Virus record (IMG/VR): IMGVR_UViG_3300031566_000113
Coordinates: 1-43,142 of that record
DNA from: a virus
Reading direction: 5' to 3' (one strand)
DNA: 43,142 bases
Shown here: one piece after another, positions 16,042-23,931 of the stretch
How positions within the stretch are numbered: the first letter of the stretch is position 1
Layout: every line of letters starts with the position of its first letter
Translations under genes and position numbers: made by a program
Notes under the pieces: model-generated
Told to the model about the DNA's origin: nothing
Database searches by the model: none
What the model saw: only the letters and a program-made list of their open reading frames with translations

Positions 16042-17252
16042 ATCCGTTTAGCAGCGACCAAGTAGACGTATCGATCCATCCGAGCGGATTTGTGCGCCTG
16101 CCTAGCGGCGTCGCTGTGTCGAGGCTACCGATCTGGGATTCGCGCTATAGCGTGTTTGCCAGGTTAGGACATGGCAGCGCAGCGCAGGCGCTCGAGGCTA
16201 TCGGCATGCGTACGCCTACCGTCGAGGAATACGCAGAGCTGCATAGCGTCGCTCTGCATGTCGACCCCTACTACCTGCCTACCGCTGCGATGATAAGCGC
16301 AGCAGGCGTACCGAAACCATGGCGCGATGCTGCTGGCAGAGATAGCCATGCGATGGCTACCTATCGAGCAGAGGATATGCGCTCGCTACTCTGGTCGCAG
16401 CTGCACGATACCGAGGTATTCGCGCGACTCGATGCGAGCGGATGGACAAATGAGCCAGTCGCTAACGCTGGCAAACACTGGGCTACGCATGGCGGCGTCC
16501 ATGTTCTTACTGGCTGGTACGCTCGCAACGGTAGGGCGCTGCAGCATGCGTCGACCGCGCATCTAAACGAGCCGATGTATACAGACTACGCGACTACCGT
16601 ACATGCAGCCTACGACGCAGCCAGTACGCCAGAGCTGCCGCCGCCTACCAGCGTATCGAAACGCGATACCGATCCTGCGCCAGATTGGAAAACAGGCCTC
16701 GACCTGCGCGAGCATAACGTAGGCCTGCGCTGCCTCGCGTGGCTAGGGTTTCAATCGCAGCTAGGCATTAGCGAAGTACCTGGCCCGAAACATGATTCGC
16801 GCATCGTCGCTTACTCGCAGCACTGCAGGCGCGGCGGTACGTTCTTAGGCGTCGACGGCAGAGGCCTGCCAATCTGGCGAGGCGGTAATAGCCTGGCGCT
16901 TTCGACGGATGAGGAACCCTGGTGCGCAGCGATTACTAGCGCAGCGCTGCTCGAGTCGCTGCTAGTAGGCGAGCATCCGCCGCACGGATTGCGCGTTAGT
17001 GTGCGCGAGCTGTGCGAGGATGCGCGCATCGCTGCGACGCTGCGACCGCTACAGTGGTATCCGCCGCCAGGCGCGCTAGCCATCTGCGCTCGCAGCGGGC
17101 AGAATCCGCTGCATGGCGGCAGGGGGCACGTTAGGCGAGTCGTTACGTTTACCGAGCAGCGGCACTACGGAATCGGCGGGAACGAAAGCGACCGCATTGT
17201 AGCCGCCTGGCATGATAACGCAGAGGTCGTAGCCTGGATCGACTGCAGCTAG
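16038..17252 (+). CDS. TIGR02594-like peptidase/amidase endolysin with novel N-terminal domain
   Basis: This 404-residue protein starts at the ATG at 16038 (ATGA overlap with the transglycosylase). Residues 225-400 match the TIGR02594 NlpC/P60-like pattern: GISEVPGPKHDSRIVAYSQH, then PWCAA with catalytic C296, RGHVRRVV with H364, and GIGGNESD with N382. The likely action is cleavage of peptide or amide bonds in the cell wall. Residues 1-200 form a separate, well-folded-looking domain rich in Trp, His and Tyr that I do not recognise; a Pro-rich linker follows. Paired with the upstream glycosidase it forms a two-enzyme lysis set. Confidence 0.8.
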   Translation: MNPFSSDQVDVSIHPSGFVRLPSGVAVSRLPIWDSRYSVFARLGHGSAAQALEAIGMRTPTVEEYAELHSVALHVDPYYLPTAAMISAAGVPKPWRDAAGRDSHAMATYRAEDMRSLLWSQLHDTEVFARLDASGWTNEPVANAGKHWATHGGVHVLTGWYARNGRALQHASTAHLNEPMYTDYATTVHAAYDAASTPELPPPTSVSKRDTDPAPDWKTGLDLREHNVGLRCLAWLGFQSQLGISEVPGPKHDSRIVAYSQHCRRGGTFLGVDGRGLPIWRGGNSLALSTDEEPWCAAITSAALLESLLVGEHPPHGLRVSVRELCEDARIAATLRPLQWYPPPGALAICARSGQNPLHGGRGHVRRVVTFTEQRHYGIGGNESDRIVAAWHDNAEVVAWIDCS

Positions 17253-18361
17253 CCTACGTTTCCGAATAGGCCTAGCTGCGCTGTACGCTTCTTTATCAGC
17301 GGCTCGTAATCTGGATTTAGCTCGATACCGAACCACTTACGACCTAGCGCCTCTGCGACCATGCCAGTCGTACCGCTGCCTAGGAAGGGGTCGAGTACCA
17401 TGCCGCCCATAGGCGCGCCTGCCATGATGCAAGGTTCGATTAGCTTTGGCGGAAAGCAGGCGAAATGCGCGCCGCTGTAGGCGATGCTAGGTACGCGCCA
17501 AACGCTGCGCTTATTCCTGCCGTCGTCGCGCTGTCGACTGTCTGCGCCCTGCGCCTGGTTACCGATTGCAGAGTGCTTACTCGCACGATTGAAAACGCCG
17601 CCGCTGCCATTCGTTACCATCTGCTCGCGAATCGCATCTGCGTCGTAGTGGTACGTCGAGGATTTGCTAAGCAGGAAAATATATTCATGCGCTTTTGTTG
17701 GTCGGTCGGTTACGCTTTCCGGCATAGGATTTGGTTTCGACCAGATGATATCGCTGCGCAGGTACCATCCGTCGGCCTGCAGCGCGAAAGCTACGCGCCA
17801 TGGTATGCCTACCAAATCTTTAGGCTTTAGATTGGCAGGAACGCTGCGAGCTATGGCGTACTGCGCTGCGCCCCTGTCCTTACCGCCGTCGAGCGTACTT
17901 GACGCGCTAGGATTGGACATGCCGCCAGCTGCGTAGCTGTCGCCTAGGTTAATCCAGAGCGTACCATCGTCGCGCAGTACTCGTTTTACCTCTGCGAATA
18001 TCTCGACCATGCGCTCGACGTAGGCCTCTGGCGTTTCCTCTAGGCCTACTTGCATGTCGACGCGAGTAGCGCCGCATTTGGCGCAGGTTTGGCGGTACTG
18101 CTGCGAGCGATTCATAACCTGCGCTTTAATGACATCGTTTGACATGCCGTTAGGCAGGCCGTCGCCTGCGCAGTCAAGCGTCGGCGCTTTGAATCCGCCT
18201 AGCGGCGGTCGCAAATGGTCGCAGTCGCTGTCGCCGCCATCCCAGGTCGCAGTGCCGTAGTCGCGCAGGCCCCAATATGGCGGCGACGTAACGCACGTTT
18301 GCGCGAAACCTGCGTCGAGCTTGCGCAGCTCGGTTAAGCAATCGCCTATAGCGTAGCTCAT
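17249..18361 (-). CDS. DNA methyltransferase (N4-cytosine/N6-adenine, beta-type order)
   Basis: This 370-residue protein starts at the ATG at 18361, which overlaps the upstream stop (ATGA). The catalytic motif TSPPYW is at residues 25-30. The AdoMet-binding motif LDPFLGSGTT lies near the C-terminus (about 323-332), followed by GIELNPDY, so the motif order is beta-type. A middle CxxCGA segment followed by QVGLEETPEAY is common to phage-borne site-specific methyltransferases. No restriction partner is seen, so protection of phage DNA or expression control is likely. The stop codon shares one CTAG with the stop of the convergent peptidase gene. Confidence 0.9.
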   Translation of the reverse strand: MSYAIGDCLTELRKLDAGFAQTCVTSPPYWGLRDYGTATWDGGDSDCDHLRPPLGGFKAPTLDCAGDGLPNGMSNDVIKAQVMNRSQQYRQTCAKCGATRVDMQVGLEETPEAYVERMVEIFAEVKRVLRDDGTLWINLGDSYAAGGMSNPSASSTLDGGKDRGAAQYAIARSVPANLKPKDLVGIPWRVAFALQADGWYLRSDIIWSKPNPMPESVTDRPTKAHEYIFLLSKSSTYHYDADAIREQMVTNGSGGVFNRASKHSAIGNQAQGADSRQRDDGRNKRSVWRVPSIAYSGAHFACFPPKLIEPCIMAGAPMGGMVLDPFLGSGTTGMVAEALGRKWFGIELNPDYEPLIKKRTAQLGLFGNVG

Positions 18362-19053
18362 GCGAGCGCCTCTGCTGCTATCGTCCAGAAACCTGCGAAG
18401 GTATCGACATGAGGGCCATACATTCGCAGGCCCCACGGATTAGCAGCGTCTGCGTATGGCGCGCCTGCGTTATAGCTAGCTGCGAGCAGCAGCGGATCGC
18501 CGCCTAGGTCGTAGCGCTTGTTAAGCTCTGCCAGCGTCTGCGCTCCAATCAGGATGGAGTTACGCGGCTCGAATAGAAAGCGCCGCCAGTCGAGCATCGC
18601 GCCGCCCCCTGGCAGCGAATTTCTAGGCATAAGGTACGGCCGCGCGAGCGCATCATCTGGCAGCTTGGTAGGGTAGCCAAGCAATGCGCCGACATGGCGC
18701 GCCGTTCTAGTTAGCGTCTGCATAAGGCCTAGCGAGCTGTCGTTTAGATGCGCCTCGAGGCGCTCTGCGTTGTACTTGCCAGTCGACTCGGTACAGATAC
18801 AAGCGACAATCGTACGCCGGTCGACGCCGGAGCTATGCGACGCATCGCGTATCAGCATTTCATATTCCGACCAGACGTACGCAGGTAGCGCCTGCTCGCT
18901 AGGATGCGCTCTGCGCAGCTTGCGCTCGACGCCATCCTCGCGCATGTAGACTGCTTTCGTGCCGCGCGAGTCGCTCGAGCCTACGCGCCAAGACCTTTTA
19001 CCGTTTGCGGTTATCCATTCGCCATCCGCGCGAATTGTTGCGAGCTTAGCCAT
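18358..19053 (-). CDS. Lytic transglycosylase (SLT-like) in the early operon
   Basis: This 231-residue protein, from the ATG at 19053, has an SLT-type catalytic domain: CTES with E89, SSLGLMQ at 106-112, then AQTLAELNKRYDLGGDPLLL and AASYNAG at 191-197. It lacks a signal peptide. Residues 1-60 are basic and might bind DNA or be a virion-targeting segment. Its place between a small zinc-like gene and the methyltransferase, on the strand opposite to the lysis and virion genes, is unusual. It could act during entry, in late lysis, or on the cell wall early in infection. Confidence 0.82.
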   Translation of the reverse strand: MAKLATIRADGEWITANGKRSWRVGSSDSRGTKAVYMREDGVERKLRRAHPSEQALPAYVWSEYEMLIRDASHSSGVDRRTIVACICTESTGKYNAERLEAHLNDSSLGLMQTLTRTARHVGALLGYPTKLPDDALARPYLMPRNSLPGGGAMLDWRRFLFEPRNSILIGAQTLAELNKRYDLGGDPLLLAASYNAGAPYADAANPWGLRMYGPHVDTFAGFWTIAAEALA

Positions 19054-19249
19054 TCGTCGACCTCTTAGCGATACAGTTAGGGCAGGTAGGCGCGCCGGTA
19101 ATCGTAACAGGCCGTTTGATACTAGAACGATCTGCGCCGCATAACGGCGCGCCGCCATCCGACCAAGCATGCCAGAAACCATCCCAGTGTTCGCTACCGG
19201 TACCAGGCGCTTTAGCTCTGGCTGGCTGGTCGAATAGCTCTAGCTGCAT
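19046..19249 (-). CDS. Small Cys-containing protein, unknown
   Basis: This 67-residue protein begins at the ATG at 19249, overlapping the previous gene end by 10 bases, and its stop overlaps the transglycosylase start by 8. The N-terminus MQLELFDQPA resembles phage proteins that start with a hydrophobic/acidic patch. The C-terminal part has CGAD and then CPNC, which could hold a zinc ion together with nearby His. It is not otherwise recognised. Confidence 0.6.
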   Translation of the reverse strand: MQLELFDQPARAKAPGTGSEHWDGFWHAWSDGGAPLCGADRSSIKRPVTITGAPTCPNCIAKRSTNG

Positions 19250-19770
19250 GGCAGTACGATACCTCTGCGCTCGCGCTTAGCGCCTGGCATGATCCAGCGC
19301 TTAACGACTACGCCAGGCGGCAGCTCGCGCGTATCGAAAGCGCGAAAGCTACCGGTACCATCCGGGCTAGGTATGTCGCTGTACTGCAGCTGCTGCGTCG
19401 ACCAAGCAGCGCGGAAAGCATGCAGGTCGACGATTCGATACGCGCCGACAAGCTCGCGCGATGGATGCGCGAAACCATAAAAGTACCAATCTGCCCATCC
19501 ATCCTCGAATATTTTAGCAAATTCAGTACGAGCGCCAGAGGGCCTCGACAGGCGTATCGCTACATCATGTGGGAATCGCTGCAGGTACTGCGACCTGCGC
19601 ATCCTACAGGCGATGCGCTGGCCGCCTACGACCTCGAGTACCATTAGATCGGTAGCCTCGTTTCTGTCGACCTCGAGCGACGCTTTGGCGAAAAGCAGCT
19701 CTGCTAGATGGCGTCGAATATCTGGCAGGAACGATTCGCCCCATGCGAAATCCGTAGCGAGGCCTGCCAC
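19240..19770 (-). CDS. Hypothetical protein, possible nuclease-fold
   Basis: This 176-residue protein uses a GTG start at 19770 that shares a base with the preceding TAG (TAGTG). The middle contains TDLMVLEVVGGQRIACRMRR, an arrangement of strand and basic residues reminiscent of restriction-like nuclease cores. It is followed by EFAKIFEDGWADWYFYGFAH, a motif I recall from uncharacterised phage proteins. The conserved Asp/Glu residues and the operon with exonuclease, annealing protein and methyltransferase suggest DNA handling, but a catalytic PD-(D/E)XK set cannot be confirmed by eye. Confidence 0.65.
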   Translation of the reverse strand: MAGLATDFAWGESFLPDIRRHLAELLFAKASLEVDRNEATDLMVLEVVGGQRIACRMRRSQYLQRFPHDVAIRLSRPSGARTEFAKIFEDGWADWYFYGFAHPSRELVGAYRIVDLHAFRAAWSTQQLQYSDIPSPDGTGSFRAFDTRELPPGVVVKRWIMPGAKRERRGIVLPCS

Positions 19771-20009
19771 TATTCGGCCTGCGTCGGATGGTACGCCATT
19801 GGATTGCGCCTGAGTATTGCTAGCAGCTCGCTACCGCGATGCGCGATGGCTACAGCTAGACCATGCGGCGCGCTAGCGGATTCGCCTAGCGACGTCGTAA
19901 ACGCGACCAGATCGAGGTAGGCATCATGCGACCGCGCGGCGTCGCGCTGGTCGCGCTCGAATAGTTTGCCGTCTGCCGTGCGGTAGACCTTGGTTAGCTC
20001 TGCTGCCAT
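19770..20009 (-). CDS. Small hypothetical early protein
   Basis: This 79-residue protein starts at the ATG at 20009 ([14 protein letters not shown]), overlapping the stop of the annealing-protein gene as ATGA. The first 30 residues look like a short beta-hairpin with charged residues (LFERDQRDAARSHD). The rest is mainly helical. No metal sites, membrane segments or recognised family. Because it is translationally coupled to the Bet-like gene, it may assist recombination, but this is only positional. Confidence 0.6.
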   Translation of the reverse strand: MAAELTKVYRTADGKLFERDQRDAARSHDAYLDLVAFTTSLGESASAPHGLAVAIAHRGSELLAILRRNPMAYHPTQAE

Positions 20010-21112
20010 CAAAAAACCTCGTCAATGTTATCGCTAGGCAGCGCTGCGCTACCTGGCTGTTCGTTAAAAAATGCCTCTGCATCGTCTGCGTCTGCTGCTG
20101 CGATGGCGGCGCGCTCTGCTGCGTCATCGTCGCTAGTAGTCGTCGCTGGATTGGTAGGCGCCGATCGGGTTTCCGATTCGGCGCCCGTCGTAGGGTTTGC
20201 TTTGAACGAATGGCGCTTGGCGCGATAGGCGTCGATTACGTCCTTACGCTCGCCAGCTGCCAGCGCCTGCAGCGATTCGCCGTTGTCGGTTACCCAGCTG
20301 TCGACGCCTGCTATCGACCGTTTGCGCTTTAGCTCTGCGAGCAGCTCTGCGACCTCGAGGCGCTGCGCGGTATGCGCTGGCAGCGGCTCTGCCTCGTACG
20401 CCTGCTCGCGCTCGTACTGGTCGCCAGCTGGCGTACCGGATGGCGGCGCATCCGGCGGCGGATAGATTGGCGGCGCATGCGACGCCTGTAGCGCAGGCCT
20501 CGAGGTAGGCGTAGGCGCAGCGTTATTCGCCTGGCCCATTTCGTCATCCGTATAGACGCCGGAAAGCTCTGCAGGAAAAGCTCGACGCAGCGCGAGCGCC
20601 TCTGCGCATTTGCCAAGCATGAGCGGCCCCATGTTCTGCCACATACGGTTAGGATTTCCGTCGCGCGTAGTCTGTACGTAGCTATCCCAGATCGCGACCG
20701 ACCAGAGCGGCTCGGTAAATCCTGCTTTCAGTACGCCTACGCGAGCAGCTCGAGGCGCCTCGCGCTGTAGCCAAACGTCGACCCATGCGCCATCCGCGCC
20801 GCACCAAAACGGACCAAGCTGGCCCTGATATCTACCGGTACGATCTGCAATCAATCGGTAGCCATCTATCGACGTTTGGATCGACATTACTTCGCGGCGC
20901 AGTTTGCTATCCCAGCGCATTACCGCGAAGATTTGCCGCGCGAAGGGGTCGAGGCCTAAGCGCTTAGACGTCTGCACGAATAGCGATAGTTCATCATCCG
21001 ATGCGCCTCGACAGATCGTACGCTTGATTAGGTCGACCTGCTCTGCGCTTAGCGCATGCGACTCGACCTGCGCTACTAGCTGCTGGTCTGGTTTTCTTAG
21101 CTCTAGGCTCAT
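20009..21112 (-). CDS. bet: Single-strand annealing protein, Bet/RecT family
   Basis: This 367-residue recombinase anneals complementary single strands, working with the adjacent exonuclease to repair or circularise phage DNA. Residues about 20-190 match phage recombination protein Bet: [20 protein letters not shown], then [28 protein letters not shown], and near the end [13 protein letters not shown] with [10 protein letters not shown]. After residue 200 comes a Pro/Ala/Glu-rich, low-order tail with a helical patch. The tail is longer than in lambda Bet. It overlaps the upstream exonuclease stop by 4 bases, as in many phage recombination pairs. Confidence 0.92.
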   Translation of the reverse strand: MSLELRKPDQQLVAQVESHALSAEQVDLIKRTICRGASDDELSLFVQTSKRLGLDPFARQIFAVMRWDSKLRREVMSIQTSIDGYRLIADRTGRYQGQLGPFWCGADGAWVDVWLQREAPRAARVGVLKAGFTEPLWSVAIWDSYVQTTRDGNPNRMWQNMGPLMLGKCAEALALRRAFPAELSGVYTDDEMGQANNAAPTPTSRPALQASHAPPIYPPPDAPPSGTPAGDQYEREQAYEAEPLPAHTAQRLEVAELLAELKRKRSIAGVDSWVTDNGESLQALAAGERKDVIDAYRAKRHSFKANPTTGAESETRSAPTNPATTTSDDDAAERAAIAAADADDAEAFFNEQPGSAALPSDNIDEVF

Positions 21113-21768
21113 GACACTACCTTTTTCATTATCTTATCCATGTCGTACATCTTGCGCATGGTTAGGAACATTTCGAGGCCGCCGTTTAGTACGTCTGCGC
21201 CAAACGAGTAGTGCGCAAATGCGGCCTGCTCGCGCGACAGCTTGAGTACGTGCGCCTCGACTGGATCGATATCCAGACATTCGCGCGCGAGCTGCTTGTA
21301 CGCGCCAAGCTGGTAGAGCGTATCGACGTAGCAGCTTGTACCCTTGCCGGTTTTGAAGTCGAGCAGGGCAGGCGCGCCGTCGACCTCGACCAGCGCATCG
21401 AACGTACCGCCGTAGCGATGCGCCTCGGAAACGAGCGGCGTTTCTGTCTGCAGGACTACCATGCCGGTACCTTTGGCCCAGCGCCGATAGTTTTCGAGCG
21501 CGCCTAGCGCAAGCTCGACCATTTCTGGCGGCGTATCTGGCGCAGGTACGAAGTCGCGCGAATGGATATCGGCATCGATCATTTCGTGCGCGAGCGTACC
21601 AGCGCCTGCAGCGGCGTCGCGCGCATCGCGGTAGTTAATCTGCTGCATGCCTAGATCCCAGGCCCAGTGTATGAGCGCGCCGGATTCTTTGAATCGACCG
21701 GTAACCGTTGTCGTACCTGGTACTCGTTTACCGTCGCTTGCTTTGTAGCCGCTTTTTGGTCGAGCCAT
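21109..21768 (-). CDS. PD-(D/E)XK exonuclease (RecB/Cas4-like)
   Basis: This 219-residue nuclease has the expected core: GTLAHEMID at 57-65, GGTFDAL with D124, LLDFKTGKG with D137 and K139, and YQLGAYKQL at 152-160. Such enzymes resect double-stranded DNA ends and feed the annealing protein coded directly downstream (ATGA overlap). Size and motif spacing are typical for phage versions. The ATG at 21768 lies 41 bases inside the preceding small gene, so the two are translated in overlapping frames. Confidence 0.9.
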   Translation of the reverse strand: MARPKSGYKASDGKRVPGTTTVTGRFKESGALIHWAWDLGMQQINYRDARDAAAGAGTLAHEMIDADIHSRDFVPAPDTPPEMVELALGALENYRRWAKGTGMVVLQTETPLVSEAHRYGGTFDALVEVDGAPALLDFKTGKGTSCYVDTLYQLGAYKQLARECLDIDPVEAHVLKLSREQAAFAHYSFGADVLNGGLEMFLTMRKMYDMDKIMKKVVS

Positions 21769-21946
21769 CTTCTGTTCCCCTAACTATGGATACAATCGCG
21801 TAGCGGAAACCGCGATACGTTGTACCTGTTATCGTTTCTAGTTTCGTCCATGCGATGCGCTCTGCTACCTGCTCGTTTGGGGCTAGTACGTAGAGGCGCT
21901 CGAGCTGGCCGCGCGCTCGCAGATCGACCTGGTAGATCGCTGCCAT
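21728..21946 (-). CDS. Small hypothetical early protein
   Basis: This 72-residue protein starts at the ATG at 21946 (MAAIYQVDLRARGQ). The first half looks like a beta-alpha unit (LERLYVLAPNEQVAERIAW) and a further strand GFRYAIVSIV follows, ending in a basic tail. This resembles small phage proteins with a simple alpha/beta fold, but I recognise no family. Its 3' end overlaps the exonuclease gene in another frame. It is part of the tightly packed leftward operon. Confidence 0.6.
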   Translation of the reverse strand: MAAIYQVDLRARGQLERLYVLAPNEQVAERIAWTKLETITGTTYRGFRYAIVSIVRGTEDGSTKKRLQSKRR

Positions 21947-21948
21947 GG

Positions 21949-22149
21949 CTAGCGGATATCCTCGAGCTTTCGACCTGCTAGCTGTTCGTGCGACGTAATC
22001 ACTGCGACCAGCGTTAGGCGTACATGCTCGAGATGTTCGTGCGATGCGTCTAGATCGGGAAACGAGCAAGCGCTGCCTACCCTAACGACAAGCTGCTGCG
22101 CAAGCTCTACGCGGCGCAGCAGCTCGCGCACTACTCGCGGCGTTATCAT
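21949..22149 (-). CDS. Small helical early protein
   Basis: This 66-residue protein starts at the ATG at 22149 (ATGA overlap with the upstream zinc-finger gene), preferred over an earlier in-frame start. Two long helices are likely: residues about 4-22 (RVVRELLRRVELAQQLVVR) and 30-60 (ASHEHLEHVRLTLVAVITSH). The single Cys does not suggest a metal site. The family is unknown; a helical hairpin could be an inhibitor or a DNA-mimic-like factor, but nothing proves this. Confidence 0.58.
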   Translation of the reverse strand: MITPRVVRELLRRVELAQQLVVRVGSACSFPDLDASHEHLEHVRLTLVAVITSHEQLAGRKLEDIR

Positions 22150-22628
22150 ATGCTGCTGGCCCTCCGTACCCCTTCGCCGTTGCAATCAGGACACAACTCG
22201 ACGCCATCTGCGTCGATAAGCTTGCCAGCGCCAGCGCAGGCGCTGCATGGCGGCGGCCTAGACTCGAGCGCGCTATCAGCTGTGCGATTCGTGTAGTGCG
22301 CGATTAGCTCTGCCAGTACGACAGCATCTGCCATACCGCAGTCGAGCTTTTCTGCGACGTAGGCTGGCGCGAGGTAACCGCAGTCGCGGAAAACATGGCA
22401 GCATCCGCCGCGCGAGCGATTGAGCCAGGTAAACATAAACACGCCGTCTGGTTCCTGCCTAGCGAATCCGAGCAGAGGCAGCGCAGTCGCGCCCAGGTCG
22501 AGCTGCACGAAAACGCAGGCGTAGCGCGTACCGTTTCCTGGCTGGTACTCGACGAAAACTGCGCCTGCCATGTTGCTGGTTTCCGACCAGACAATGGCGT
22601 CGACGATTGGTTTGGTCCGACCTTCCAT
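22146..22628 (-). CDS. Early protein with DnaJ-type zinc finger, unknown
   Basis: This 160-residue protein starts at the ATG at 22628 (TAATG overlap); an internal ATG at 22571 is possible. The C-terminus has two CxxCxGxG-type knuckles, CSACAGAG at 128-135 and CPDCNGEG at 146-153, the arrangement of a DnaJ-like zinc finger. Residues 20-115 form an unrecognised globular part with paired Cys (GGCCHVF, then a further Cys) and strands such as TRYACVFVQLDL. Possibly a chaperone-like or nucleic-acid-binding helper; function unknown. Confidence 0.65.
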   Translation of the reverse strand: MEGRTKPIVDAIVWSETSNMAGAVFVEYQPGNGTRYACVFVQLDLGATALPLLGFARQEPDGVFMFTWLNRSRGGCCHVFRDCGYLAPAYVAEKLDCGMADAVVLAELIAHYTNRTADSALESRPPPCSACAGAGKLIDADGVELCPDCNGEGVRRASSI

Positions 22629-22888
22629 TAGCTGGTACCTGCAGTTAGTTCTGCTGCTGCTTGCCCGCGGTCGATGGCAGCATCATCCGCTGCAGCCTGG
22701 CGCGCCCGCTCTGCGCTTACTGGATCCGATTGGAGCCAGTGCGCGCCGTCTGCTTGGCAGAGCATTAGCGAATCGAGCAGCAGCGTCGACCCCTCGATAG
22801 CGTGTATCAGCTGCTCTGCGCCAGCTGCGCTAAACGCATCTGCGAGGCGCTCGTACATGGTTGCGGTTATGTCGATTCTGTCGCTCAT
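22628..22888 (-). CDS. Small helical early protein
   Basis: This 86-residue protein starts at the ATG at 22888, overlapping the preceding stop as ATGA. It is acidic and mostly helical (MYERLADAFSAAGAEQLIHA, then ERARQAAADDAAIDRGQAAA). No known motifs. The low pI and helical nature are seen in phage inhibitors of host enzymes, though ordinary housekeeping roles are just as likely. Confidence 0.58.
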   Translation of the reverse strand: MSDRIDITATMYERLADAFSAAGAEQLIHAIEGSTLLLDSLMLCQADGAHWLQSDPVSAERARQAAADDAAIDRGQAAAELTAGTS

Positions 22889-23058
22889 GTTGTAGCCTCT
22901 GTTTTCTGTTTGGAGTTTGCCTTGCGCTCGAGCGCCTGCGCCTGCGCCTCGCCGTCTGCGCAGTACTGGCCAGAGCGCCAGAGGGCCGCGCAGTGGCGCA
23001 GCTCACTGGCGGTATGTAGCCCGAACCTGCGCGCCGCGAATGGTCGCGCTGCTTTCAC
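22885..23058 (-). CDS. Small basic early protein
   Basis: A GTG at 23058 overlaps the upstream stop as GTGA and fits the junction style of this operon, giving 57 residues. A longer version from a GTG at 23097 would overlap the upstream gene by 43 bases. The start is basic and hydrophobic (VKAARPFAARRFGLHTASEL), the middle has two Cys, and the end is charged (ALERKANSKQKTEATT). Reading of the region as ATG-like helices with HTASELRHCAALWRSGQYC suggests a small folded domain of unknown role. Confidence 0.52.
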   Translation of the reverse strand: MKAARPFAARRFGLHTASELRHCAALWRSGQYCADGEAQAQALERKANSKQKTEATT

Positions 23059-23528
23059 GATGTTTCCTTCGATATCGATTCGTCCTGCGCATTGCACAGA
23101 TCAATCATTCCAGCGTCGAAACCGCGCACCCAGCTAGCGCGCTCTGATAGTCGCTGCCGGCACTCTGCCTCGCAGCTGCCATTGTGGATCGCGTGTCGCC
23201 ATCCGCGCATGTAGGCGCTCGATAGCTCTGCTGCTGTCGCTACTGCGCGCTTGCGCTTCACTGGCGCTGCAGGCGCATCGTCGCGAGCAGGAACGGTAAC
23301 CGCTACCGTCGAGCCATCGCTGCGCGTAGCCTGGTATTCGACCTCGAGCTTTACCAGAGGCGCAGCGCCTCCCCCAATCGTCGCGCTACCATCGCGCAGC
23401 AGCGCCTCGAGCCATTCTGCGCAATCCTCTGGATCGTTGTCGATGGCGAAATCCTGCCAGCTACCGCGCCAGTCGATGGCGCCGTTTTCGTCGAGCATGC
23501 GTACGCGCAGATCGGTAGGCGCGCTCAT
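23055..23528 (-). CDS. Hypothetical early protein
   Basis: This 157-residue protein starts at the ATG at 23528 (ATGA overlap). The N-terminal 70 residues contain WRGSWQDFAIDNDPEDCAEW and strands such as LVKLEVEYQATR. A basic, Ala/Lys linker (about 90-98) follows, then a helical C-terminal segment (SAYMRGWRHAIHNGSCEAEC, ending with ASWVRGFDAG) that looks like a small separate domain. I know no family. Charge and two-domain layout would suit an adaptor or inhibitor, but this is speculation. Confidence 0.6.
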   Translation of the reverse strand: MSAPTDLRVRMLDENGAIDWRGSWQDFAIDNDPEDCAEWLEALLRDGSATIGGGAAPLVKLEVEYQATRSDGSTVAVTVPARDDAPAAPVKRKRAVATAAELSSAYMRGWRHAIHNGSCEAECRQRLSERASWVRGFDAGMIDLCNAQDESISKETS

Positions 23529-23758
23529 GATGCGACCTCGAGCCATCGCTGCATGGTTTCGACAGCAGCGTCGATAGCCTCGACCTCGACGTCTGCTGCT
23601 GCGACGATATCCTCCGTACCATCTGCGTCGACGGTAATCCAAACAGCAAACAGAGCAGGCGCGTAGGCATCGCGGTCGACGCGCACAGTAGCGCCAAGTC
23701 GCGCAGCCAGTCGCAGCATCTGCTCGCGCGACTGATTCGCGTAGTCGCGGGCGCTCAT
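23525..23758 (-). CDS. Small hypothetical early protein
   Basis: This 77-residue protein starts at the ATG at 23758 (ATGA overlap). A helix (REQMLRLAARLGATV) precedes a beta-hairpin (APALFAVWITVDADG) and a second acidic helix (EVEAIDAAVETMQRWLEVA). It is negatively charged overall. No cofactor or metal site is visible. It is the second gene of the leftward operon and is therefore probably made early. Confidence 0.6.
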   Translation of the reverse strand: MSARDYANQSREQMLRLAARLGATVRVDRDAYAPALFAVWITVDADGTEDIVAAADVEVEAIDAAVETMQRWLEVAS

Positions 23759-23931
23759 GATGCGACCTCGCGCTGCTCGAGGTAGCGGTAGTCGACAGAC
23801 TGCGGGCGCTGTCGGTAGTAGGCGTCGAGGCTAACGCCTAGGCTCGCCGCCAGCTTGCGATGAAATGCCAGCGTACGCAGCGACTGGCGGCGCTCGTACT
23901 CGACCTGCTCTGCTGTGAATGTCTTAGCCAT
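23755..23931 (-). CDS. First gene of the leftward operon, small unknown protein
   Basis: This 58-residue protein begins at the ATG at 23931 (MAKTFTAEQVEYERRQSLRT), next to the divergent control region; an in-frame start at 23970 would lie within the presumed operators and is rejected. It looks like two or three short helices (LAFHRKLAASLGVSLDAYYR), with a helix-turn-helix flavour in AASLGVSLDAYYRQR that is too weak to name. As promoter-proximal gene it could regulate the operon. Confidence 0.6.
   Translation of the reverse strand: MAKTFTAEQVEYERRQSLRTLAFHRKLAASLGVSLDAYYRQRPQSVDYRYLEQREVAS

Noticed and set aside
18137-18143. Single GTTTGAC word in the methyltransferase gene as a further initiator site
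   Set aside because: An isolated 7-mer is expected a few times by chance in 39 kb and has no paired copy nearby.
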